The translations under genes were made by a program, and so were the position numbers. 64,000 bases of DNA, from contig NZ_JABJRA010000009.1 of assembly GCF_013155365.1 (NCBI RefSeq), positions 1 to 64,000 on the forward strand, written 5' to 3'. The notes under the pieces are model-generated. The model saw only the letters and a list, made by a program, of their open reading frames with translations. It searched no databases and was not told the DNA's origin. This stretch comes from Nocardioides sp. zg-DK7169. Lineage in GTDB: Bacteria > Actinomycetota > Actinomycetes > Propionibacteriales > Nocardioidaceae. Positions 9,046 to 17,832 of this stretch are shown here, piece after piece; position 1 is the stretch's first letter, and each line of letters begins with the position of its first letter.

Positions 9046-10514
9046 GAGAGAATGGCCCTCAGGTCGATCAAGCCCTGTTGAATATCGGTCTCGAGGCGCT
9101 CGAGGTCGGCGATGATGTCCAGCGGCGCGCGATGCTCTACCTCGTCGTGCACGACTTCCTTGTACCGGTTCAGAGAGAGGTCGTAGCCCTGTGCGGCGAT
9201 GTCCGCCTTGGGCACACAGAAGCTCTGCTCGGTGCGGGCACGGTTCTGCTCGTCACCGTCACGCTTCGCCCAGCGTGCAAGTACGTCGGGGAGGTCGTTG
9301 GCCTCGACCGGGTTGCGCTTGTCATCGAGGGAGAAGCCGTCGGCCCGGACATCGTAGAACCAGACGTGGTCGGTGCCACCGGAGTTGGTCTTGGTGAAGA
9401 ACAGGATTGCGGTGGACACCCCGGCGTAGGGCTTGAAAACCCCTGAGGGGAGCTTGACGACGGCGTCGAGCTTCTCGTCCTCGACGAGGATGCGGCGCAA
9501 CTCCTTGTGCGCCTTCGACGATCCGAACAGCACGCCGTCCGGCACGATCACCGCCGCTCGACCGCCGGGCTTGAGCAGCCGGAGGAAGAGCGCGAGGAAC
9601 AGGAGCTCGGTCTTCTTGGTCTTCGCGACCCGCTGCAGGTCCTTCGCGGTGGACTCGTAGTCGAGCGAGCCGGCGAACGGCGGGTTGGCGAGGATCAGGG
9701 TGTACTTCTCGGCGTCCTCCGACGCTCCCTGCGAGAGGGAGTCGCGGTAGCGGATGTCGGGCGACTCGATGCCGTGAAGCAGCATGTTCATCGACCCGAT
9801 GCGGAGCATCACGTTGTCGAAGTCGTAGCCGTGGAACATTGACTTGTGGAACTGCGCTCGCTGGACTGCGTCGGTCAGCGTCCCGGGGTGCTCGCGTCGC
9901 ACGTACCCCGAGGCGGCGACCAAGAACCCGGCGGTGCCGCAGGCCGGGTCGCAGATCTCGTCGCCTGGCTTGGGCGCCGTCATCGCCACCATCAGGTCGA
10001 TGATGTGGCGCGGGGTGCGGAACTGGCCGTTCGTCCCCGCGGTCGCGATCTTGCTGAGCATGTACTCGTACAGGTCGCCGTTGGTGTCGCGATCGCCCAT
10101 CGGAATGTCGTCGAGGGCGTCCACGACCTTCGACAGGAGCGCCGGGGTGGGGATGGTGAAGCGGGCGTCCTTCATGTGCTCGGTGTAGGTGGACTCGTCG
10201 CCGCCCACCTGAGCGCCGTACTGCTGCAGGAAGGGAAAGACCTCGGTAGCGACGGTCTTGTACATCACGTCGGGATCGGCGTTCTTGAAGCGGCTCCACC
10301 TCAGGTGGTCCTGGCCGGGCAGGTACTTCGGGTCCTCGATGACGCCGCCCGTGACCCGCGCCTTCTTCTCCGCGAGCGTCTGCAGGTCATCGAGTCGTCG
10401 CAGGAACAGCAGGTAGGTGATCTGCTCGATGACCTCCAGCGGGTTGCTGATGCCGCCGGACCAGAACGAGTCCCAGATGCGATCGATCTTGCTCTTCAAC
10501 TCTCCGGTGATCAC
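9042..10514 (-). CDS. hsdM: Type I restriction-modification DNA methyltransferase subunit
   Basis: A 490-aa N6-adenine methyltransferase. It has an N-terminal HsdM_N helical domain (about 5-140), then SAM-binding motif [11 protein letters not shown] and catalytic motif IV NPPF. With HsdS it methylates host sites; with HsdR it forms the restriction complex. It is the first gene of the operon hsdM-hsdS-mrr-hsdR-STAND and starts at a GTG at 10514. The 3' end of ssrA lies about 180 bp upstream. Length and motif order are normal, so the gene appears intact. Confidence 0.92.
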   Translation of the reverse strand: MITGELKSKIDRIWDSFWSGGISNPLEVIEQITYLLFLRRLDDLQTLAEKKARVTGGVIEDPKYLPGQDHLRWSRFKNADPDVMYKTVATEVFPFLQQYGAQVGGDESTYTEHMKDARFTIPTPALLSKVVDALDDIPMGDRDTNGDLYEYMLSKIATAGTNGQFRTPRHIIDLMVAMTAPKPGDEICDPACGTAGFLVAASGYVRREHPGTLTDAVQRAQFHKSMFHGYDFDNVMLRIGSMNMLLHGIESPDIRYRDSLSQGASEDAEKYTLILANPPFAGSLDYESTAKDLQRVAKTKKTELLFLALFLRLLKPGGRAAVIVPDGVLFGSSKAHKELRRILVEDEKLDAVVKLPSGVFKPYAGVSTAILFFTKTNSGGTDHVWFYDVRADGFSLDDKRNPVEANDLPDVLARWAKRDGDEQNRARTEQSFCVPKADIAAQGYDLSLNRYKEVVHDEVEHRAPLDIIADLERLETDIQQGLIDLRAILS

Positions 10515-10637
10515 AGGCGGATTCTAGGCGCTGGCACGGTGCCGCCGCACAGCAAGCGAACTCGTCGCGGCGGCACCTCGCCAGCCGTCGGGGGCCGAGG
10601 GTCCAACGCCCAGACGTACGAGGACCTCGCACATGAC

Positions 10638-10673
10638 GACGAGGGCCCGCCGCGGATGCGGCGGGCCCTCGTC
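10638..10673. terminator. Strong hairpin between ssrA and the hsd operon
   Basis: A perfect 16-bp stem (gacgagggcccgccgc) with a 4-nt GGAT loop lies just beyond the 3' end of the tmRNA gene and upstream of hsdM. It lacks a clear U-run, which is common for actinobacterial terminators. It probably ends ssrA transcription. Confidence 0.7.
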
Positions 10674-10696
10674 ACAGAAGGGGATCTGCTGATCTG

Positions 10697-11064
10697 TGGA
10701 GCTGCGGGGAATCGAACCCCGGTCCTCGAGCGTCGAACCAAGTCTTCTCCGGGTGCAGTCCGTGATGTCGCTTTTCTCGGCCTCGGGGCTCGCACGGACA
10801 CGTCCCCGACAGGCTCAGTCACGGAATAGTCCCGCTCACCCTCCGCGACACGGAGTGAGCAGCAAGTCTCCTAGATGACGCCAGGGTCCGGGACGGAGAC
10901 GGATGCCCGGTCTGACGCTTCGATCACCGCTCAGGCGGCGAGAGCGAAGGAACTGCGCTTAGCGTTGGCAGTTGTTGTTTTCCAGCGGTCGTTTACGAGA
11001 TGTCGCTGGCTCCTCGACCCGCTTCCCTTGGAACTAACGTCCCAAGTCGAAACCGATCAGCCCC
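10697..11064 (-). ncRNA. ssrA: Transfer-messenger RNA (tmRNA)
   Basis: The minus strand has the tRNA-like 5' end GGGGCTGAT pairing with the 3' end CAGCTCC plus discriminator A (7-bp acceptor stem with one G-U pair). The T-arm is GGTTCGATTCC. An internal reading frame encodes the tag ANAKRSSFALAA followed by TGA. tmRNA rescues stalled ribosomes with SmpB (encoded at 13284-13763). CCA is not encoded. Length is 368 nt, normal for the family. The ends were set from the acceptor stem. Confidence 0.93.
10931..10969 (-). other. tmRNA proteolysis-tag reading frame
   Basis: The resume codon GCC at 10969 starts a 12-residue tag, ANAKRSSFALAA, ended by TGA at 10931. The C-terminal ALAA is the degron recognised by ClpXP-type proteases. 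This frame confirms the tmRNA call. Confidence 0.9.
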
Positions 11065-11232
11065 TCTGTAGTTGTCAACGACGCCAGTGTAGACGCCACG
11101 CCCCAGCGTCCGCACCCGACATACGTGCGCGCGTACGCCGCGGTCCAGGCGAGGGCGTTCGGCCGCTGGCCCGCTGAGGCTGAGCTGGAGGCGCCGGTCG
11201 CAGGGCGGCTCGCTCAGGACCCCTGACGGAGG

Positions 11233-12528
11233 TCAGCCGTCGGCGGCCTCGCCGGGAGCGGCGAGGAGGATCCGGACGCGGGTGATGCGGCGGTCCTCGA
11301 CGGCCTCCACCTCGACGACGTGGCCGTCCACGACCACCCGGTCGCCGACGACCGCCATCCGGGTCAGGCGCGCCAGCACGTAGCCGGCGACGGTCTCGTA
11401 GGCGCCCTCGGGAAGGTGCAGGCCGGTGCGGTCCGCGACCTCCTCGAGGGTCAGGCCGCCCTCGACGGAGGCCTCGTGGCCAGGGCCGAGCCGGGCCGGC
11501 TCCACCTCGTCCTCGTCGTACTCGTCGCGGATCTCCCCGATCAGCTCCTCGATCAGGTCCTCGAGCGTCACGATGCCGTCGGTACCGCCGTACTCGTCGA
11601 CGACCAGCGCGATGTGGGCACGGGCGTCGCGCATCCGGGTCAGGGTCGGCAGCACCCGGTTGGTGGACGGCAGCACCATGAGCTCGCGCGCCACCTCGGC
11701 GACCTGGACCTCGCCGAGGTCGCCGCGGCCGAGCAGGTCGCGCAGGTGCACGTAGCCGATCACCTGGTCGAAGTCGCGCCCGGTGACCGGGTAGCGGGTG
11801 TACGGGCTCGCCTCCATCACCTCGACCGCCTCGGCGAGGGTGTACTCACCGGGCACGAAGACCACGTCGGGCCGCGGCTGCATCGCCTCCTTCACCGAGC
11901 GGTCGCCGGCCCCGAAGACGTCCTCGACGATCGCGCGCTCCTCGGCGGGGATCCCCTCGTGGCCCGAGATCATCCCGCGCAGCTCGTCCTCGTCGATCTC
12001 CTCGTTGGCCGCGTCCGGGTTGCCGCCGAGCAGGCGGACCAGCAGGTTCGTCGACACCGACAGCAGCCAGATCACCGGCGTCATGACCGTCGCGAAGCGG
12101 CCCAGCGGAGGCGCCAGCAGGCGGGAGAAGCCCATCGAGCGCTGCAGCGCCAGCCGCTTCGGCACCAGCTCGCCCAGCACCAGGGAGAGGTAGGAGACCA
12201 CCAGCGTCGTCGCCACCAGCGACACCGTGTCCGCCGCCGGGACCCCGAGGTCCTCCAGGCCGGGGGCGAACTGCGGGGCGAGCGTCGAGGCGCCGAACGC
12301 CGCGGAGAAGAAGCCCGCGACGGTCACGCCGATCTGCACCGCGGAGAGGAACCGGTTCGGGTCGCGGGCCAGGCTCGCGACCGACGCGCCCCGGCCGCCC
12401 TCGGCCTCGAGCTTGGCGACCTGGCCCTCGCGCAGCGACACCAGCGCGATCTCGGTGGCGGCGAAGACCCCGCCCATCAGGATGAAGGCGACGATGAGGA
12501 GGAGGTCGACGGCAGTGCCTGAGTCCAT
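11233..12528 (-). CDS. CNNM/CorC-family (HlyC-type) membrane protein
   Basis: A 431-aa protein that begins MDSGTAVDLLLIVAFILMG at the ATG at 12528. The order is a DUF21/CNNM transmembrane domain with four hydrophobic segments (about 1-190), a tandem CBS pair (about 205-330, including IALVVDEYGGTDGIVTLEDL), and a C-terminal CorC_HlyC domain. Family members are linked to Mg2+/Co2+ homeostasis; the 'hemolysin' label is historical. It is a single gene convergent with nothing and lies downstream of the ssrA promoter region. The 161 bp up to ssrA (11071-11232) contain no other feature I can recognise. Confidence 0.85.
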   Translation of the reverse strand: MDSGTAVDLLLIVAFILMGGVFAATEIALVSLREGQVAKLEAEGGRGASVASLARDPNRFLSAVQIGVTVAGFFSAAFGASTLAPQFAPGLEDLGVPAADTVSLVATTLVVSYLSLVLGELVPKRLALQRSMGFSRLLAPPLGRFATVMTPVIWLLSVSTNLLVRLLGGNPDAANEEIDEDELRGMISGHEGIPAEERAIVEDVFGAGDRSVKEAMQPRPDVVFVPGEYTLAEAVEVMEASPYTRYPVTGRDFDQVIGYVHLRDLLGRGDLGEVQVAEVARELMVLPSTNRVLPTLTRMRDARAHIALVVDEYGGTDGIVTLEDLIEELIGEIRDEYDEDEVEPARLGPGHEASVEGGLTLEEVADRTGLHLPEGAYETVAGYVLARLTRMAVVGDRVVVDGHVVEVEAVEDRRITRVRILLAAPGEAADG

Positions 12529-12592
12529 GGCCGCCACGGTAACCGGGCGGTAGCAAGGGCAGTCCTCCCCGGGACGGCCACCTCTCGACCGG

Positions 12593-13228
12593 TCAGGCCG
12601 CCACCCAGGCCCGCACCGCCTCCGCACCGGGCCCGTCGAGCCGCCCCATCTCCGCCGGCCGTCCGGCGATCACCGTGGCGAGCGCCTCCGCCGGACCGGT
12701 GACCTCCGGCCCGCGGCCGCCGCGCCAGTCCAGGTCGGTCGCGACGTACGTCGCCTCCGGGCGAGCGCCGAGCATCGTGCCGAGCTGCGGGATCCGGCCG
12801 GTGAGCAGCTCCAGGACCGGGCGCCACAGCTCCGGCGGCCGCTCGACGTGCAGCCCCAGCGGGACCACGATGTCGACGCGGTGGACCATCACGTCGGTCA
12901 TCCCGGCCCGCGCCCCCATGCCCGGCGGCGCGACGTGGCCGTCGGCGTGCTCGCGCAGCAGGGCGACCAGCTCGGCCGGCGGGAGCTCGACGTACTCGTC
13001 GGCGAGGTACTCGATCACCCCCGAGGGGCTGCCCATCGCGCGGAGCACGGCGCGGGCCTTCGTCAGCGCCCCGGTGGCCTGCACGCTGACCAGGTGGGCC
13101 ACGACGCCCTGCACGGTCCAGGCGGCGCACAGGCTCTGCGCGGCCCACTGCTCGGGGGTGAGCCCGTCGAGCAGCGCGGCGAGCTCACGCCGCTCGGTCG
13201 CGACGGTGCCCCACAGCGGGTCGGCCAT
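12593..13228 (-). CDS. Maleylpyruvate isomerase-like mycothiol-dependent enzyme
   Basis: A 211-aa protein with the N-terminal DinB-like four-helix domain of the actinobacterial mycothiol-dependent maleylpyruvate isomerase family. The pattern is WTVQGVVAHLVS with a metal-type His near residue 45, and MVHRVDI with further His around residue 115. Members use mycothiol as cofactor or transfer it to substrates; the substrate here is unknown. It sits between smpB and the CorC-like gene on the same strand, 55 bp from smpB. Confidence 0.7.
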   Translation of the reverse strand: MADPLWGTVATERRELAALLDGLTPEQWAAQSLCAAWTVQGVVAHLVSVQATGALTKARAVLRAMGSPSGVIEYLADEYVELPPAELVALLREHADGHVAPPGMGARAGMTDVMVHRVDIVVPLGLHVERPPELWRPVLELLTGRIPQLGTMLGARPEATYVATDLDWRGGRGPEVTGPAEALATVIAGRPAEMGRLDGPGAEAVRAWVAA

Positions 13229-13283
13229 CCTTCATGGTGCACCCGCGCCCCCGCCTCGGGCCATGGCCCAAGGCCCGGTGGCG

Positions 13284-13763
13284 CTACTCCTTCATGCCCT
13301 TGAGGTGCCGGCCGAGGGCCTGCTCCTTCTCGCGGTTCGCGGTGCGCTCGGCGATGCTGTGCCGCTTGTCCCAGGTCTTCTTGCCCTTGGCGAGGGCGAT
13401 CTCGACCTTGGCGCGCCCGTCCTTGAAGTACAGCGAGAGCGGCACCACGGTGAGGCCCTTCTCGTTGACGCGGCGCTCGATCTTGTCGATCTCGACGCGG
13501 TTGAGCAGCAGCTTGCGCTTGCGTCGGGCCGAGTGGTTGGTCCAGGTGCCCTGGGAGTACTCGGGGATGTGGACGCCGTGCAGCCAGGCCTCCCCGCGGT
13601 CGATGTCGACGAAGCCGTCGACGAGCGAGGCGCGGCCCTGCCGCAGCGACTTCACCTCGGTGCCCTGCAGGACCAGCCCGGCCTCGAAGGTGTCCTCGAT
13701 GTGGTAGTCGTGGCGCGCCTTCTTGTTCTGGGCGACCATCTTCTGCCCCTGCTCCCTGGCCAT
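13284..13763 (-). CDS. smpB: SsrA-binding protein SmpB
   Basis: A 159-aa OB-fold protein that binds tmRNA and delivers it to stalled ribosomes. Recognised by [30 protein letters not shown], the basic block ARRKRKLLL and the C-terminal KGKKTWDKR tail that probes the mRNA channel. The ATG at 13763 is used; a second Met at codon 9 is possible. It lies 2.2 kb upstream of ssrA on the same strand, with two genes between, where many actinobacteria have the two adjacent. Confidence 0.95.
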   Translation of the reverse strand: MAREQGQKMVAQNKKARHDYHIEDTFEAGLVLQGTEVKSLRQGRASLVDGFVDIDRGEAWLHGVHIPEYSQGTWTNHSARRKRKLLLNRVEIDKIERRVNEKGLTVVPLSLYFKDGRAKVEIALAKGKKTWDKRHSIAERTANREKEQALGRHLKGMKE

Positions 13764-13828
13764 GCGCTGATTGTGTCAAGCGCCGCAACCGGGTTGTTCG
13801 CCGGAGGGGCCCCGGCGCCACCGGCCGC

Positions 13829-13854
13829 GCCCCTGCCGTGCTCTCGGCAGGGGC
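13829..13854. terminator. Terminator hairpin after the M23 peptidase gene
   Basis: A perfect 10-bp stem (gcccctgccg) with a 6-nt loop lies 12 bp beyond the stop codon of the M23 peptidase gene, upstream of smpB. Confidence 0.65.
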
Positions 13855-13865
13855 TCAGCGACGGG

Positions 13866-15125
13866 TCAGAGGTAGTTCGCGGGGTTCGCGGCGTTGCCGT
13901 TGACCAGCACCGTGAAGTGCAGGTGGCACCCGGTCGACCAGCCGGTGGAGCCGACGTAGCCCACGACCTGCCCGCGCGAGACCCGCTGGCCGGGCTGCAC
14001 GACGTAGTGCGTGGCGTGGTTGTAGACCGCGGTGACGTACTTGCCGTTCACGTTGCCCACGTTGAGGTGCATGCGGTTGCCGTAGACCTGGGAGAAGTAG
14101 CTGGAGGCCACGGTGCCGTCGGCGACCGCGCGCATCGGCGTGCCGCACGCGGCGCCGAAGTCGGTGCCGTCGTGAAGCCCCCAGTAGCCGTAGATGGGGT
14201 GGGTGCGGTAGCCGAACGGCGAGGTCAGGTAGCCGCCCGGCACCGGGTTGTCGAAGAACCCGCCGGAGTTCCCGCGGTAGCCGCCGCGTGCGGAGGCCGC
14301 GGCGGCAAGGATCTGGCGCCGGATCCGCTCCTCGCGCTGCTCCAGGCGGGCCAGCACCCGCTGGTCGCGCTGCTTGGCGGCGTCCGCCGTGGCCCGGGCG
14401 TCGCGGCGGGCCTCGACGCGGGTGCGGACCGCCGCGCGGGCGTCGCGGGCCTGCACGTGCAGGCCGCGCATGGTGCGCAGGTGCGCGGCGGCTGCGCGGC
14501 GCTGCTCGGCGACCGCGGCACGGGCGTCCTCGACGCGGGACTCGCGGACCCGCAGCAGCACCTCGGTCGCGCGCAGCTCGTCGTACGCCGCGGTCTCGTT
14601 GCCGACCACCGTCTTGCGCGCCTCGACGCCGCGCATCAGGTCGCTGGGGCTCTGGGCGTCCAGGATCGAGAACACCGCGAGCATCTCGGGGTCGCCCTCC
14701 TGGTAGATGGAGGTGACCGTGTCGACCACGGAGGCGCGCTGGGTCTCCACGGCCCGCTGTCCGGCCGCGACGTCGGCGCGCGCCTGGCGCAGCCGCTCCT
14801 CGGCGACGGCCAGCCGAGCCTGCATCTGCTCGTCGCGCGCCTTCGCGGCGGTGACCTTGGCGCGGGCGGTGTCGAGGGCGTCGCGCGCCTTGGTGAGCTC
14901 GGCGACCGAGGCCTCGAGCGCGGCGGCCGCGCGGCGGGCCCGGGCGCTGGAGTGCTCGAGCTCGTCGTGGGCGTGGTCGAGCTGCTTCTCGACCTTGCGC
15001 TGCTCCTGCTTGAGGTCGTCGTCGGCCGCCTGCGCCAACGGGACCGCTGCGGAGCCGGCGAGAAGGGCGCCGGCGAGCGCGAACGAGGCCATGCGGGAAC
15101 GCGAGGCGCGGGGGAAGATGCGCAC
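13866..15125 (-). CDS. Secreted coiled-coil M23 (LytM) peptidoglycan hydrolase
   Basis: A 419-aa exported protein with a signal peptide (residues 1-33, ending VPLAQAA), a long coiled coil (about 38-265, Ala/Arg/Glu-rich) and an M23 peptidase domain (about 300-419). The metal ligands are in LHDGTDFG (HxxxD) and HLHF (HxH). The gene follows ftsE-ftsX directly, and the coiled-coil plus LytM architecture matches FtsEX-activated division hydrolases such as EnvC. It therefore probably splits septal peptidoglycan under FtsEX control. Start is a GTG at 15125. Confidence 0.85.
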   Translation of the reverse strand: MRIFPRASRSRMASFALAGALLAGSAAVPLAQAADDDLKQEQRKVEKQLDHAHDELEHSSARARRAAAALEASVAELTKARDALDTARAKVTAAKARDEQMQARLAVAEERLRQARADVAAGQRAVETQRASVVDTVTSIYQEGDPEMLAVFSILDAQSPSDLMRGVEARKTVVGNETAAYDELRATEVLLRVRESRVEDARAAVAEQRRAAAAHLRTMRGLHVQARDARAAVRTRVEARRDARATADAAKQRDQRVLARLEQREERIRRQILAAAASARGGYRGNSGGFFDNPVPGGYLTSPFGYRTHPIYGYWGLHDGTDFGAACGTPMRAVADGTVASSYFSQVYGNRMHLNVGNVNGKYVTAVYNHATHYVVQPGQRVSRGQVVGYVGSTGWSTGCHLHFTVLVNGNAANPANYL

Positions 15126-15202
15126 CAGGTCTGCCTTAAGTGATCGGGGAAACTCGGGAGGGAGCTCGGGGAAGAACCCGCGCCAACGTTAGGCGCCCGC
15201 GA

Positions 15203-16120
15203 TCAGACTTTGAGGTATTTGCGCGTCAGCAGGAGTGTCGGCAGCAGCGTGAGCAGCGGGCCGAGGATCGCGATCACGATCACGGAGGTCGTCAGCTCCG
15301 GCCAGCCGATCCACGGGATGAACGCCAGCGACTCGGCGAGCTTGTCCTGCACGCCGAACTTCATCAGCGCGGCGAGTGCGCCGCCGGCCAGCACCACGCT
15401 GATCACGGCGGTGACCAGGGCCTCGAGGAGGAACGGCAGCGTGATGTACAGCGTCGAGGCACCCACCAGCCGCATGATGCCGATCTCCTTGCGGCGCGCG
15501 AACGCGGCGAGGCGGATCGTGTTGGCCACCAGCAGCAGCGCGGCGAGGACCAGGAAGCCCGCAACCGCGAGCGCGCCCTTCTGGAGCACGTCGAGGGTGT
15601 CGTAGATGCGCACCACGACCTCACGGTTGTCGACCACGCGGCTCACGCCCGGCAGCCCGGCGACCGCGCTGGTGATGCCGGCCGACTCCTTCGGGTTCTT
15701 CAGGGTGATCCAGATGGCCTCGGGCATGTTCTCGGCCGTCATCACCGGGTCGGAGCCCTCGAAGTACTCGTCGGGGAAGTCGAAGAGCTCGCGCATCTTG
15801 TCGAAGGCCTCCTCCCGCGTCTCGAAGTCGGAGGAGGCCACCTCGGCGTTGTCGTCGATGACGGCCTGGATCTCCTCCTTCTGCGGGTCGGTCGCCGCGG
15901 TGTTGCACGACGGCGACTGGTCGTCCTCGCGGCACAGGTACACCGCGATCTGCAGCTCGTTGCCGTAGCGCTCGGCGGCGCGGTCGGCCTGCTGGTTCAG
16001 CAGGACGCCCAGCGCCACGAGGGTGAGGGAGACGAAGAGGGTGAGGACGACCGCGACGTGCATCGAGAGGTTGCGGCGCAGCCCCTGGCGGAGCTCGGAG
16101 AAGACGTAGCGCAGCTGCAT
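15203..16120 (-). CDS. ftsX: Cell-division ABC permease FtsX
   Basis: A 305-aa membrane protein with an N-terminal transmembrane segment (about 22-42), a large extracellular domain (about 45-170) and three C-terminal transmembrane segments. The sequence LRYVFSELRQGLRRNLSM and the C-terminal block FARRKEIGIMRLVGAS are characteristic. FtsX couples the FtsE ATPase to an external peptidoglycan hydrolase, here probably the adjacent M23 protein. It is 93 bp downstream of ftsE. Confidence 0.93.
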   Translation of the reverse strand: MQLRYVFSELRQGLRRNLSMHVAVVLTLFVSLTLVALGVLLNQQADRAAERYGNELQIAVYLCREDDQSPSCNTAATDPQKEEIQAVIDDNAEVASSDFETREEAFDKMRELFDFPDEYFEGSDPVMTAENMPEAIWITLKNPKESAGITSAVAGLPGVSRVVDNREVVVRIYDTLDVLQKGALAVAGFLVLAALLLVANTIRLAAFARRKEIGIMRLVGASTLYITLPFLLEALVTAVISVVLAGGALAALMKFGVQDKLAESLAFIPWIGWPELTTSVIVIAILGPLLTLLPTLLLTRKYLKV

Positions 16121-16213
16121 GGGGGCGGAAGGACTCCTGATCAGGATGGAACTCGGGACGTACGACGGGCTCGGCCGAGGCCCACGCGCGGCGGCGCGGG
16201 TCCCGGCGCGGTG

Positions 16214-16903
16214 TCAGTGCTGGAAGCCGTAGACACCCTGGGCCTGGTCACGGATGACCCGGCCGTGGTCGAGCTCGACGACACGCTTGCGCATCTGGTC
16301 GACGATCCCGTGGTCGTGGGTGGCCATCAGCACCGTCGTACCGGTGCGGTTGATGCGGTCGAGCAGCTTCATGATGCCGACCGAGGTCGACGGGTCCAGG
16401 TTGCCGGTCGGCTCGTCGGCGATCAGGATCATCGGCCGGTTCACGAACGCCCGGGCGATGGCGACGCGCTGCTGCTCGCCGCCGGAGAGCTCGTCGGGCA
16501 GCCGGTCGCCCTTGCCCTCGAGCCCGACGAGCTCGAGGGTCTCGGGGACCAGGTCGCGGATCTCCGTGCGCGAGCGTCCGATCACCTGGAGCGCGAAGGC
16601 GACGTTCTCGGAGACGGTCTTGTTCGGCAGCAGCCGGAAGTCCTGGAAGACGGTGCCGATCTGGCGGCGCAGTCGCGGGACCTTCCAACCGGCGAGCCGG
16701 TTGATCTCCTTGCCCGCGACGTAGACGCGTCCCGAGGTGGGGCGGGTCTCGCGCAGCACCAGGCGCAGCGCGGTCGACTTGCCGGACCCGGAGGTGCCGA
16801 CGAGGAAGACGAACTCGCCCTTCTCGACGTCGATCGACACCTGGTCGAGGGCGGGGCTGCCCGTGCCGGGGTAGGTCTTGGTGACCTTCTCGAAGCGAAT
16901 CAC
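16214..16903 (-). CDS. ftsE: Cell-division ATP-binding protein FtsE
   Basis: A 229-aa ABC ATPase beginning at the GTG at 16903 ([13 protein letters not shown]), which is the conserved FtsE start; the longer upstream open frame is antisense to another gene. Walker A is GTSGSGKST, signature LSGGEQQR, Walker [15 protein letters not shown]-loop ATHD. Forms the FtsEX complex at the septum. Confidence 0.95.
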   Translation of the reverse strand: MIRFEKVTKTYPGTGSPALDQVSIDVEKGEFVFLVGTSGSGKSTALRLVLRETRPTSGRVYVAGKEINRLAGWKVPRLRRQIGTVFQDFRLLPNKTVSENVAFALQVIGRSRTEIRDLVPETLELVGLEGKGDRLPDELSGGEQQRVAIARAFVNRPMILIADEPTGNLDPSTSVGIMKLLDRINRTGTTVLMATHDHGIVDQMRKRVVELDHGRVIRDQAQGVYGFQH

Positions 16904-16964
16904 GCGACAGACGGTACGCGCTCCGGATGCGGATCCATGGATCGTGCTTTCGTATGTTGGGGGC

Positions 16965-17606
16965 GTGCGCCACTCCGTCCGGTCCCTGACGCTCGCCGCC
17001 GCCGCGCTCGTCGTGACCGGGCTCGCGGTGCTCCTGGGCGTGCTCACGCTGGGCCAGGGCACCTCCCCCGCCCAGGAGCGTGAGGCCCCGGCGGCTGTGC
17101 CGGAAATCACCCTGGCCGAGCTCGACACCACCGCCCTCGCCGTACGTCGTGACGCGTTCTGCGACGCCGTCCCGGCGAGCAGCGTGGCGAGCGCCCTCGA
17201 CGCGGAGCCGAAGGGCGCGCGCGCGCACTCCCCCGGCGACCGCGCCCAGCTCGCCGAAGGGATCCGCGACGTCGCCCACGAGCACGCCTGCTCCTGGACA
17301 ACCCCCACGGCCACCGCCCGCGCCTGGGTCTTCGCCCCTCCGGTGAGCCCCGGCCAGGCCCGCGCGACCGGGCGCGCCGCCGCGGACGCCGAGGGCTGCT
17401 CGCGGCTCCCCGACGCCCCGTCGTACGGCCTGGCGTCGGTCGCGCTGCTGTGCCGCACCGATGGCGGGCAGGAGGTCTCGTGGCGCGGCCTGTTCGGCGA
17501 CGCGTGGCTGACCTGCTCGCTGCGCGCCCGCGACGTCCCCCGCGCGGAGCTGGTCGACCGGGGCGGGCGCTGGTGCGCCATGGTCGCCCGCGTCACCGCC
17601 TCCTGA
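16965..17606 (+). CDS. Exported or membrane-anchored hypothetical protein
   Basis: A 213-aa protein starting at the GTG at 16965 with an N-terminal hydrophobic segment (residues 6-30, [19 protein letters not shown]) consistent with a signal anchor; there is no lipobox cysteine. The exported part has four spaced Cys (FCDAV, HACSW, EGCSR, LLCRT) and a later CSL and WCAM, a pattern seen in small actinobacterial extracytoplasmic domains. No catalytic motif is visible. It is divergent from ftsE by 61 bp. Confidence 0.6.
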   Translation: MRHSVRSLTLAAAALVVTGLAVLLGVLTLGQGTSPAQEREAPAAVPEITLAELDTTALAVRRDAFCDAVPASSVASALDAEPKGARAHSPGDRAQLAEGIRDVAHEHACSWTTPTATARAWVFAPPVSPGQARATGRAAADAEGCSRLPDAPSYGLASVALLCRTDGGQEVSWRGLFGDAWLTCSLRARDVPRAELVDRGGRWCAMVARVTAS

Positions 17607-17710
17607 GCCCGCCCTGAGCCAGGCCCCGGCCCGCGCCTGACGCGGGTCCCACCGACGCCACGCGCCGGCCGCTGAGCCGCACGCTCGCACGAGCCCGTTC
17701 GCCGAGCCCG

Positions 17711-17740
17711 TTCGCCGACCCTCCCGAGGGGCTCGGCGAA
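17711..17740. terminator. Terminator-like hairpin
   Basis: An inverted repeat with arms ttcgccgaccct and aggg-gc-tcggcgaa follows the 16965 gene by about 100 bp. A short tandem duplication (gagcccgttcgcc, twice) overlaps its left arm. Confidence 0.5.
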
Positions 17741-17774
17741 ACCTGTCGCCAGACCGTGTCACCACGGCCGTGAC

Positions 17775-17832
17775 AGCACGTTTCTTATGTGCATTAATTT
17801 ACTCGACTTTATCGCAAAACCGAAGGAGCCCC
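17775..17832 (+). promoter_or_regulatory. AT-rich promoter/leader of the sulfonate operon
   Basis: About 40 bp around tatgtgcattaatttactcg are markedly AT-rich compared with the surrounding sequence. They lie directly before the AAGGAG ribosome site of the substrate-binding protein at 17833. This is where the operon promoter and a nutrient-responsive regulator would be expected. The exact -35/-10 elements are not clear. Confidence 0.4.
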
